From assembly GCA_016702645.1 (NCBI GenBank), contig JADJDP010000002.1, positions 248,001 through 312,000 of the forward strand: a stretch of 64,000 bases of DNA. The letters run 5' to 3'. This DNA is from Flavobacteriales bacterium (GTDB lineage Bacteria; Bacteroidota; Bacteroidia; Flavobacteriales_F; PHOS-HE28). The position numbers were made by a program, and so were the translations under genes. Below the pieces are notes generated by a model. That model saw only the letters and a list, made by a program, of their open reading frames with translations. It was not told the DNA's origin and did no database searches. Positions 10,101 to 17,564 of the stretch are shown here, piece by piece (position 1 is the stretch's first letter; every line of letters begins with the position of its first letter).

Positions 10101-11829
10101 GCGCACATAAGAGGGCACCTCCAGTGAGAAGTTCACCACCGTTGCGAAATCCACGGCGATCAATTGGGTTTGGGCGGCGCAGCGCTTGCGCCCGGTGTTC
10201 TGGAAGTGGCAGTTGATGGCTCTTACGTATCGAGCATCGGGGACAGTGTCGGTTCCCAAGTAGACGCCAAAGCCGCATGTACCTGACGGGCACGTGTTGC
10301 CCTGTACACCGCAGCTATCACATGTTATTGGGGCACAATAAGGATAGGTCGTATCCTGGCGTGGCCTACCTGCTATTCTGACCTTGCCGTAGCAGTTGGT
10401 GTAGAACCCGCAACTATCGAATGTGACCGAAGCAGTTCTGCTTCCACCCACCAAGTCCAGCTTTTCCGGGTTACCGCTGCATCGTACTCCATACGGTGGT
10501 GTCGGTCCAGAGATAGTTCCATTGATCATCCTCTTCGCGGAAATCGGTGTGGCGGAAGACGATATTGTACGTGGTGTCGTTGGGTACGTCCTCGGCTTGC
10601 TCGAAAAAGTGTGAAACCGGGCCATAGATCTGGCAGTCGCTGAACTTCATGCCCCGGGTATTGGGCCATAGTGCATTGGCTTTCTCGCCAGCCTTGAACA
10701 CGCAATCGCTGAACTTGAAATCCTGCTGTCCAACGCAGGGTCCGGTGTCAGCATGTACGCCTGCACCTGCGTTGTGCAGGAAACTGCAATCATTGAACAC
10801 GCCGCGGCGTATCCGGAATGGCCCACCGCCGCCTTCGATATCCAAGCCTGCGCTCGGCGCGCTTGCCAGGCGTCCGGCACCCGTATAGTTCATCTCACAA
10901 TCCGTCACGGTCAAACCCGCGCATGCTACCCAGGAGATGCCTTGCCTGGTGTTCCAATTGAACTTGCTGTACTGGACGGTATTGTTGAAGAGCAAGGTGC
11001 TGTCCTCGATCGGCGTGTTCGGGTGTTCCAGTATGTAACTGGCAGGACTTGTCTCGGTGAAAATGTGCAGGCCATCCTTGCCGAAGTGATGAACGTTCAC
11101 ATGATCGATCAAGGTATTGCTCGAGTGGATGAGAAAGATCCCATCGTAATAGGTCTGGTATCCATCCCAGTATGGCTTCCCGCCGAGGATCGCTTTATCC
11201 ACGTTGCCATGGAGCTCTAGATCGCGAACGGTGATGTTCTCGCAACCCTTGAACGTGAACATGATACCCACCTGGGCATGCAGCAGGTCGGGCTGCCATG
11301 CCAGAAGGGAGTCGTGGCCGCAGGTAACGCAGTTTGTGGCGGCCACGGCACTGGAAACTTCCTCGGTCAACTCATCGCGCAGAAAGGTGCCATAGTATAG
11401 GCAGTCCCTGTACCGCACCGTGGTATTCGTTCCGCCGTGGATCGTGAAGTTGAAACAGCTATCCAGGACGAAGCCACGCTGATAAGCCACCATCGACCTG
11501 CATTGCAGGGAATCGCCCCCAGGAAAGCCGTCGGTGTTCCAATCCCCGCCCGGCGAGGGGTCACCGTAATTCCAAAGCTCCTGTTTGCCTATGATGTACT
11601 CCCCATCCTCCAGGATCAAGGTGCCATCGCCATGCCTGGCTTGGAAGAAGTCGGCAGCCTTCAAAAAGGCTTGGTGATCATTGATCTGGTCGTCCGGATG
11701 ACCTCCGCCATCAGGCGTGGCGAAATCGGACAGCTGCATGGTGACAGGCTGAGCGTACAGTGGTCCGGCGCCCAATAGCACGGCGAGGGAAAGAAGGATC
11801 TTCGCGTTGGCCATGCTGGTGCGTTCCAT
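7182..11829 (-). CDS. giant right-handed parallel beta-helix protein with T9SS C-terminal domain, frameshifted
   Basis: Four reverse-strand frames together give an approximately 1,540-residue surface protein. It has a signal peptide (MANAKILLSLAVLLGAGPLY) and a pectate-lyase-like beta-helix with many N-x-x-[VIF]xxN rungs (DSTLLFNNTVQYS, FNDCSFLHNAG). A second beta-helix block follows (VTNSTFYS, NNTIRF, NGIVARGSDLG), then a helical linker, and finally a T9SS-like domain (AVIPNPAMNELALTLTQ, ending GKLTIVR). Breaks occur near 10480, near 9783 (removing one A in AACAGTC gives SNVFIEGQFFVDQDL), and between 7760 and 7880. The start may be ATG 11829 or 11814, and a TAGGTTCG box lies at 11860-11853. 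Beta-helix architecture suggests polysaccharide binding or adhesion, but no catalytic residues were identified. Confidence 0.72.
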
Positions 11830-11852
11830 GCTGAACAGGTCGGGGGGCAGAG

Positions 11853-11860
11853 CGAACCTA
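11853..11860 (-). promoter_or_regulatory. putative -7 box for the beta-helix/T9SS gene cluster
   Basis: TAGGTTCG on the reverse strand, 23 nt before the ATG at 11829. It would drive the three-gene secreted-protein cluster extending down to 5366. Confidence 0.4.
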
Positions 11861-11991
11861 GCCACGACCTGGATCAAAACCTAGCCAATGCTCCTTTCAA
11901 CCAAAACTACCACCTACGCTTCATGCATGCCCACATACTTTGGCATGGGGGTTGAAAGTTCATTGTACAAGACACCCAAAAGTCGACCCCG

Positions 11992-12132
11992 ATGAAAACC
12001 TCCGCCTTCCGCTATCAGAAGATCAAGAACGCCGCCCGGAAGCTGATGCTGGCCGGCAATGTGGAACGCTACCTGCACGCCCTGCGTCTCATGAGCGGGC
12101 TTCGTCCGGTAGGAACGGGTGCCCTGGCTTGA
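11992..12132 (+). CDS. 46-aa basic small protein (hypothetical)
   Basis: ATG at 11992 to TGA at 12130-12132. The protein has a basic, probably helical composition: N-terminal TSAFRYQKIKNAARKLM, then GNVERYLHALRLMSGLR, then a short Gly/Ala tail. It is followed by a 7-bp GC hairpin and then a 13-bp intrinsic terminator, which supports a real short transcription unit. No family is recognised. Its coding nature rests on the start/stop, composition and terminator. A TACTTTGG-like box about 50 nt upstream (around 11935) is possible. Confidence 0.55.
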   Translation: MKTSAFRYQKIKNAARKLMLAGNVERYLHALRLMSGLRPVGTGALA

Positions 12133-12138
12133 CCTAAT

Positions 12139-12156
12139 CGCGGTGGGGCCACCGCG
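12139..12156 (+). other. RNA hairpin downstream of the 46-aa ORF
   Basis: Perfect 7-bp stem CGCGGTG/CACCGCG with loop GGGC, starting 7 nt after the 46-aa stop. It has no U-tract, so it is not by itself a terminator. It could stabilise the 3' end or be part of a small structured RNA. Confidence 0.6.
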
Positions 12157-12186
12157 CAACACAAGGGCCCACGGTTTTGGTGAGAG

Positions 12187-12226
12187 GTGGCGGGGTTCCG
12201 GGAGGAACCCCGCCACTATTTTTCCC
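12187..12226 (+). terminator. strong intrinsic terminator after the 46-aa ORF
   Basis: Perfect 13-bp stem (left arm 12187-12199, right arm 12204-12216) closed by the tetraloop GGGA and followed by TATTTTT. It is one of the strongest hairpins in the window and lies between the 46-aa and 58-aa ORFs. Confidence 0.85.
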
Positions 12227-12301
12227 CCTTGCTGGGAGCGGCTTTCCCGACGAATTCGGTCCAAGAGGGATCCTTTCTTCCGGGTTGCCGTAGAAGGCCC
12301 C

Positions 12302-12478
12302 ATGACGAAGAAGGATAAGATAGCCTTCATCAAGAGCAGCAAGCGCAAAACGCATGTGTACAACGACCTGAACCGCTACTCGGACCAAGAACTCAATGAT
12401 GTTATCCGGGAGATCGTGCAAGGCCTGATCCGTGAAAGCGAGATCATAGCCAACGCATACATCAACGGGTACCGTTAG
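12302..12478 (+). CDS. 58-aa small protein (hypothetical)
   Basis: ATG at 12302 to TAG at 12476-12478. The N-terminus is strongly basic (TKKDKIAFIKSSKRK), the middle is THVYNDLNRYSDQELNDVI, and the C-terminal part is amphipathic (REIVQGLIRESEIIANAY). No known family is recognised. It is flanked by one terminator upstream (12187-12226) and one downstream (12525-12563), so it appears to be an independent single-gene unit. The charge distribution would fit a nucleic-acid-associated or regulatory small protein, but that is inference only. Confidence 0.55.
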   Translation: MTKKDKIAFIKSSKRKTHVYNDLNRYSDQELNDVIREIVQGLIRESEIIANAYINGYR

Positions 12479-12524
12479 AGGAGTCGCGTTTTGCAAGCTG
12501 CTCGAAGGCTGGACGCCTTAGGCA

Positions 12525-12563
12525 ACAGGGCCCCCACCACGGTGCGGGGCCTTGTCGCTTTTT
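12525..12563 (+). terminator. intrinsic terminator after the 58-aa ORF
   Basis: 10-bp stem (12525-12534 with 12546-12555, one G-U pair) and an 11-nt loop, followed by CGCTTTTT. It separates the small gene from recJ. Confidence 0.7.
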
Positions 12564-12601
12564 GTGGGTCCCCACCCTCGGACCCTGAACTGAGCGCCGC
12601 C

Positions 12602-12609
12602 TATCTTCG
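12602..12609 (+). promoter_or_regulatory. putative -7 box for recJ
   Basis: TATCTTCG ends 4 nt before the recJ ATG at 12614, so any transcript would start at or just before the start codon. Confidence 0.5.
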
Positions 12610-12613
12610 GCAC

Positions 12614-14380
12614 ATGAGCAGCCCTCCACCCAAACGTTGGCGATTGAAGCCCGTTCCGGATGGTTCCGTGGTGCAGGGTCTGACCTATGACCGCTGCCCG
12701 CGAACGGCTGCGGTCCTGCTCGCACAACGCGGCATCGCCGACCCCAAAGCCGCTGCACGTTTTTTCCGGCCATCCTTCGAGCAATTGCACGACCCGTTCC
12801 GGATGGCCGGGATGAGCGAGGCCGTGGAACGCATTGAGCGGGCCTTGGGCGACAACGAACGCATCATGGTCTACGGTGATTATGATGTGGATGGAACCAC
12901 GGCAGTAGCGCTAGTGTATTCCTTCCTCCGCCGGTTCACGGGGAACATCACCTTTTACATCCCCGATCGGTACACCGAGGGCTATGGCATTTCGTTCCAA
13001 GGCATCGATCACGCCGCCAGCGAGAACGCAGGGTTGATCATCGCGCTGGATTGCGGCATCAAGTCGAACGACAAGGTGGACTATGCCACCGGTAAGGGCG
13101 TGGACTTCATCATTTGCGATCATCACCGTCCTGGCGATGTTCTGCCTTCCGCGGTGGCGGTATTGGACCCCAAACGGGACGACTGCCCTTATCCTTTCAA
13201 GGAACTCAGTGGCTGCGGTATCGGCTTCAAGTTGATGCAGGCCTTTGCACAGCACAACGACATCCCCTTCGAGGATCTTGAGCCCTTGTTGGACTTGGTG
13301 GCAGTGAGCACGGCGTGCGATATCGTACCGGTCACGGGTGAGAACCGCATCCTCACGCATTTCGGAGTGAAGCAACTGAACGATGCGCCCCGTCCTGGTT
13401 TCAAAGCCATGATGGGCATGGCCAATGTGAAGAAACGGCTGGGGGTGACGGATCTCGTGTTCGCGATCGGGCCACGGATCAATGCAGCGGGCAGGATCGA
13501 ACATGGCAAGCAGGCCGTTGAACTACTTCTTGCGCACGAACAATCACAAGCGGACGAGATCGGCCTTCGCGTGGACGGGAACAACAGCCACCGCCAGGAG
13601 CTGGACAAGGAAATGACGCGCGATGCACTTGCGCGTTTTGTCGAGGATGAGGTACTGCGCGATGCATGGAGCACCGTCGTGTTCAACAAGACCTGGCACA
13701 AGGGCGTTGTGGGCATCGTCGCCTCGCGCCTGATCGAACGATACTACAGGCCCACGGTGGTGCTCACCGAAAGTGCGGGCAAAGTGGTGGGCTCCGCACG
13801 CAGCGTGAAAGGCTTCGATGTGTATGAGGCCATCAACGCTTGCAGTGACCTGCTGGAGCAGTTCGGAGGGCACATGTATGCTGCGGGTCTCACGATGCCG
13901 ATGGAGAACTTGGAGAAGTTCCGCACGCGGTTCGAGGAGGTGGTGCGCGCAACGATCCTGCCGGAACAGCGTGTGGCGGAAGAAGAGGTGGACATGGAAT
14001 TGCAACTGGACGGCATCGATGACGGATTGTTGCGCGTATTGCGTCACATGGCTCCGTACGGACCCGGCAACATGCGGCCGGTGTTCCTGGCGCGCGGGGT
14101 CGTGGATGGTGGACAGGCCCGGCTGGTGGGCGAGCACCACTTGAAGATGCGGCTCCATCAGCCCAACGCGCCTCGGTGCGCCTTCGATGCGATCGCCTTC
14201 AAACAAGCGCACTGGTTGGAGGCGGTGAAGCGCGGTGACCCCTTCAGCGTGCTCTTCACCCTGGAGGAGAACACATGGAAGGACCGCACGACCATCCAGA
14301 TGAACATCAAGGACATCAAGTCCGGCACCGGTGAGCTCCTTGTGGGGGAGCAGGTCCTTGCTTCTGCAACCGCCTCTTGA
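12614..14380 (+). CDS. recJ: single-stranded-DNA-specific exonuclease RecJ
   Basis: 588-aa DHH/DHHA1 phosphoesterase, a 5'-3' ssDNA exonuclease of RecF-pathway and mismatch repair. Motif I GDYDVDG is at residues 88-94, ALDCGI at about 144-149 and the catalytic CDHH at about 168-171, followed by DHHA1 motifs (GRIEHGKQAVELL, HKGVVGIVASRL, GSARS, GGHMYAAG) and a C-terminal OB-type domain. The frame is open upstream to 12491 across a terminator; ATG 12614 after the -7 box gives the usual N-terminus. The reading is complete with no frameshift. Confidence 0.95.
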   Translation: MSSPPPKRWRLKPVPDGSVVQGLTYDRCPRTAAVLLAQRGIADPKAAARFFRPSFEQLHDPFRMAGMSEAVERIERALGDNERIMVYGDYDVDGTTAVALVYSFLRRFTGNITFYIPDRYTEGYGISFQGIDHAASENAGLIIALDCGIKSNDKVDYATGKGVDFIICDHHRPGDVLPSAVAVLDPKRDDCPYPFKELSGCGIGFKLMQAFAQHNDIPFEDLEPLLDLVAVSTACDIVPVTGENRILTHFGVKQLNDAPRPGFKAMMGMANVKKRLGVTDLVFAIGPRINAAGRIEHGKQAVELLLAHEQSQADEIGLRVDGNNSHRQELDKEMTRDALARFVEDEVLRDAWSTVVFNKTWHKGVVGIVASRLIERYYRPTVVLTESAGKVVGSARSVKGFDVYEAINACSDLLEQFGGHMYAAGLTMPMENLEKFRTRFEEVVRATILPEQRVAEEEVDMELQLDGIDDGLLRVLRHMAPYGPGNMRPVFLARGVVDGGQARLVGEHHLKMRLHQPNAPRCAFDAIAFKQAHWLEAVKRGDPFSVLFTLEENTWKDRTTIQMNIKDIKSGTGELLVGEQVLASATAS

Positions 14381-14424
14381 ACCATGCACCGCTGCGAGCG
14401 TCCTCAAGACTGAACCGCCCGATC

Positions 14425-15993
14425 ATGCAACGATATCTTGCTCTCGTATTCCCCTTCCTGTTGTCGTTCACCGTGCTCTGCCAGGCACCCACATGGAGCG
14501 ATGACGTGGCGTGCATCGTGTTCACGCACTGTGCTCCCTGCCACCATGAGGGTGGCCCCGGCCATTTCAACCTCACCAGCTATGTCGATGGCTACTGGTG
14601 GCGTAACGAGATGCGCGATGCGACCCAGGCCCGCTTCATGCCGCCGTGGCCCCCGGACCCCAATTACCGCTCATTGGCCCATGAGCGTGTCCTCACACAG
14701 AGCGAGATCGACATGATCGCCGCTTGGGTGGATGGTGGTGCCATGGAAGGGGATCCACAGAACGCTCCGGCACCGCCGATCTTCACTTCCAACGCACAGA
14801 TAACCGATCCCGATATCTCCTTGATCATGGAGGACTACGCGGTTCCTGCGTCAACCACAGACAACTACCGCTGCTTCGTGCTACCGACCAACACCACCGT
14901 TGATAGTTACATCACCGGCCTGGAGGTGATCCCGGGCAACACGGAAATGGTCCATCATGTGCTGGTTTTCCAGGACACCACGGGCGAGGCATCGACGCTC
15001 GATGCTGCCGATATCGAGCCTGGCTACACGAGCTTTGGTGGTATAGGTGTGGACGCTGCCAAACTTGTTGGTGTTTGGGCACCCGGGGCCAGCGCCTACT
15101 TCACGCCACCCGGTATGGGTTTGAAGTTGCTGGCAGGTGCCGACATCGTGATCCAGATCCACTATCCCTCCACGAGCAGTGTGGAGATCGACAGTACACG
15201 CATCAATATCGAACTGGCCCCACCGGGTTTCCAACGCGAGCTCTCGCTCGACCCGATCTTGGACCATGTCGTCACCATCACCGACGGACCCTTGCTCATC
15301 GCTCCGAACGTGGTGGACACCTTCCATGCTCAGTATACCACCCCTATTCCTGCGACGCTCGCGGCCATTGCGCCGCACAGTCACCTTCTTGGAAAGCGCA
15401 TGAAGGCATGGGCGGTGAAACCCGGTGGCGAGGTCGTACCGTTGATCGATATTCCGGACTGGGACTTCCGCTGGCAAGGCCTGTATTCCTTCCGCCGCCC
15501 TCTCTTCTTCCCACAGGGCACCACGCTTCATTGTGAAACCATCTACGACAACACGGACCAGAACCCCGACAATCCGAACGATCCACCCAACTGGGTGTGG
15601 CTGGGAGAGGCCACTACCAATGAGATGATGCTCTACTATTTCATGTGGACCTACGGGTTCGCTGCGGATGAGAACATCGTCGTGGATGATTCGCCGCACA
15701 TGGAGCACTATCTGGATTGCGATCCGGAGTTCACCATCGGATGGGATGCGGAGAGCCCAGCACCTGCATGGTCCATCTGGCCTTCTCCTGCACGTACGCA
15801 GGTCACGGTATCCACGATAGCTGCAGACGCGGAGTTGCGCATGATCGATGTGAGCGGTCGGCTGGCGAAGCGCGAGCGGATCAGATCCGGAGTGCAGGAT
15901 ATCGACGTTGCTTCGCTCGCCCGTGGCCTTTACACGGTGGAACTGCTGGCGCGCAATGCGCCACCGCAGCGCACCAAGGTGCTCTTGGAATGA
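14425..15993 (+). CDS. PHM-like copper type II monooxygenase with CxxCH motif and T9SS domain
   Basis: 522-aa secreted protein. Residues 1-21 are a signal peptide. Residues 36-40 (CAPCH) are a c-type heme-like motif followed by FMPPWPPDP. The core resembles peptidylglycine alpha-hydroxylating/dopamine beta-monooxygenase: MVHHVLVF (H177-H178), IQIHYP (H246), APHSHLLGKRM (H318, H320) and TNEMMLYYFM (Met-401 or 402) correspond to the two copper sites of PHM (H107/H108/H172 and H242/H244/M314). The C-terminus from about 450 (IWPSPARTQVTV, MIDVSGRL, LARGLYTVEL) is a T9SS type A-like domain. It presumably performs ascorbate-dependent hydroxylation at the cell surface; the substrate is unknown. The stop overlaps the tadA start. 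Confidence 0.78.
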   Translation: MQRYLALVFPFLLSFTVLCQAPTWSDDVACIVFTHCAPCHHEGGPGHFNLTSYVDGYWWRNEMRDATQARFMPPWPPDPNYRSLAHERVLTQSEIDMIAAWVDGGAMEGDPQNAPAPPIFTSNAQITDPDISLIMEDYAVPASTTDNYRCFVLPTNTTVDSYITGLEVIPGNTEMVHHVLVFQDTTGEASTLDAADIEPGYTSFGGIGVDAAKLVGVWAPGASAYFTPPGMGLKLLAGADIVIQIHYPSTSSVEIDSTRINIELAPPGFQRELSLDPILDHVVTITDGPLLIAPNVVDTFHAQYTTPIPATLAAIAPHSHLLGKRMKAWAVKPGGEVVPLIDIPDWDFRWQGLYSFRRPLFFPQGTTLHCETIYDNTDQNPDNPNDPPNWVWLGEATTNEMMLYYFMWTYGFAADENIVVDDSPHMEHYLDCDPEFTIGWDAESPAPAWSIWPSPARTQVTVSTIAADAELRMIDVSGRLAKRERIRSGVQDIDVASLARGLYTVELLARNAPPQRTKVLLE

Positions 15994-16439
15994 TCACCGC
16001 GAACGACGACGAGCACTTCATGCGTCAGGCCTTGAAGGAGGCCGAACAAGCATTCAAGGTGGATGAAGTGCCCGTTGGCGCCGTGATCGTATCCGGTGAC
16101 CGCATCATTGCCCGCGCACACAATCTGACCGAGCGATTGAACGATGTGACCGCTCATGCCGAGATGCAGGCGATCACCGCCGCCGCCGAGAACTTGGGCG
16201 GAAAGTACCTCAAGGATTGCACGCTATTCGTTACCGTGGAACCCTGCCCCATGTGTGCAGGGGCACTGCACTGGTCGCAAGTGGGCCGTATCGTTTTCGG
16301 CGCGTTCGACGAGAAGGCGGGTTACCGGCGGATCGGAAGCAAGCTCCTGCACCCCAAGACGCACGTTGTGGGTGGGGTGCTCGAAGCGGAATGCGCGGAC
16401 CTGATGAAGGCCTTCTTCAAGCGCAAGCGTGCGCTATGA
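15990..16439 (+). CDS. tadA: tRNA-specific adenosine deaminase
   Basis: 149-aa zinc deaminase converting A34 to inosine in tRNA-Arg. Zinc/catalytic motifs are HAEM (H56, E58) and PCPMCAGA (C86, C89), with VPVGAVIV at residues 27-34. The ATG at 15990 overlaps the preceding stop (ATGA). The 3' end overlaps the convergent DUF1801 gene by 6 nt. Confidence 0.92.
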   Translation: MITANDDEHFMRQALKEAEQAFKVDEVPVGAVIVSGDRIIARAHNLTERLNDVTAHAEMQAITAAAENLGGKYLKDCTLFVTVEPCPMCAGALHWSQVGRIVFGAFDEKAGYRRIGSKLLHPKTHVVGGVLEAECADLMKAFFKRKRAL

Positions 16440-16820
16440 AGGCTTCCGCTTCTTGATCCTTGCCCGGGCGAGTTCCTCGTTCATCATGACGGCTTCATCG
16501 ATCAACCTTCGCAACGCTCCTTCGTTCATCCGTGCCGGAGGAGGAGGGGGGCGGTAGTGCCGTATGAGCTTGTGATCGGTGCGTTCGAGCACTCCTTCCG
16601 GATCCCCCAGGTGCATGCCTTGCACGAAACCGAGCACGAGCTGCCCCTTCTGCAGGCTCAAGTAGCACAACCAACGGTGGTGGTCATAGAAAGGGGTACC
16701 GTACCGCCATCCTTCACGCATGGAAGGGGATGCCTCCATGATCAGTTCACGAATGCGTTGCGCAAGATCACGCCATTGGTCGGGTAATGCTTCGAACCAG
16801 CTTTCCACCGGCAGGGCCAT
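16434..16820 (-). CDS. DUF1801 domain protein
   Basis: 128 aa, beginning ALPVESWFEALPDQWRD and containing MREGWRYGTPFYDHH and LCYLSLQKGQLVLGFV. These match the DUF1801 (YdhG-like) fold, seen in small cytosolic proteins of unknown function. Ends in a basic tail ARARIKKRK. It sits 3 nt upstream-side of the M36 protease stop and is convergent with tadA. Confidence 0.7.
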   Translation of the reverse strand: MALPVESWFEALPDQWRDLAQRIRELIMEASPSMREGWRYGTPFYDHHRWLCYLSLQKGQLVLGFVQGMHLGDPEGVLERTDHKLIRHYRPPPPPARMNEGALRRLIDEAVMMNEELARARIKKRKPS

Positions 16821-16823
16821 CGC

Positions 16824-17564
16824 CTACGGCAACTGCTGCAAGCGCGTGTTGGTAGGCACCGTACCACCGATGTTCTGAAGGATGGGATCGCGGTCGTTGG
16901 CATCACCAACGTATTTCACAACGCCATCCAGGTTCACATCGCTCTGGTGGTAACCCACTGCTGATGTGATGGTGGGCACGCTGCCGCCAATGGCCGTGAG
17001 GATCGGGTCGCGGTCGTTCCCATCACCGGTGTACTGAAGTTTGCCATCCACGAGAACATTACCGGCCCATAGCGCGCGCAACCCATCGATCGCTTTGGTG
17101 GCCTCGGTACCGAAGGTGGCGGTCCCGTTGGCGGAAAGGTCCACCACAGTAGCACTGCCTGTGAGCGGGACGGATGCCGCGGTCATGGCCCCCATGTGAT
17201 TGCGGTGCCTCGCGGCCACGTGGTAGCTGCCCGGACCGGCAAGGAAGGTGACCGGTGATACGCCGTCCTTGTCAACCACATCACCATCCCGTTGCACCAA
17301 TGCACAGCGCGTGGCCACGACCGTTGCGGGAGTTGCGCTATTTCGCAATTGCAGTTGCACCCAATCCACGATGGCGTTATCGCCCGCAGTGGTCAGCACC
17401 CCTGCGTTGATCGTTTCACCGCCGCCATTTCCCGCTTGTGCGAAACCGAGTGCGGTGTAAGGTTCTGTCAACGGTATCTGGTTCGCGACACGCAGGTTAT
17501 CGCGCATGCGATCGGTCGCAGGGTCGTACGGACCCTCGAGCATGAGCTTCAGGGCCACTTTCAC
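16824..17564 (-). other. C-terminal paired dockerin-like NDRDPIL module (copy 1)
   Basis: Last 246 residues of the M36 protein. A conserved beta-rich half (ALKLMLEGPYDPATDRM, LVQRDGDVVDKDG, SYHVAARHRNHMGAMT) is followed by two repeats: YTGDGNDRDPILTAIGG and, 40 residues on, DVNLDGVVKYVGDANDRDPI. The D-x-N-x-D-G pattern resembles calcium-binding dockerin loops. It aligns along its whole length with the end of the neighbouring BNR protein (20942-21679). Both end in QQLP. Confidence 0.8.
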
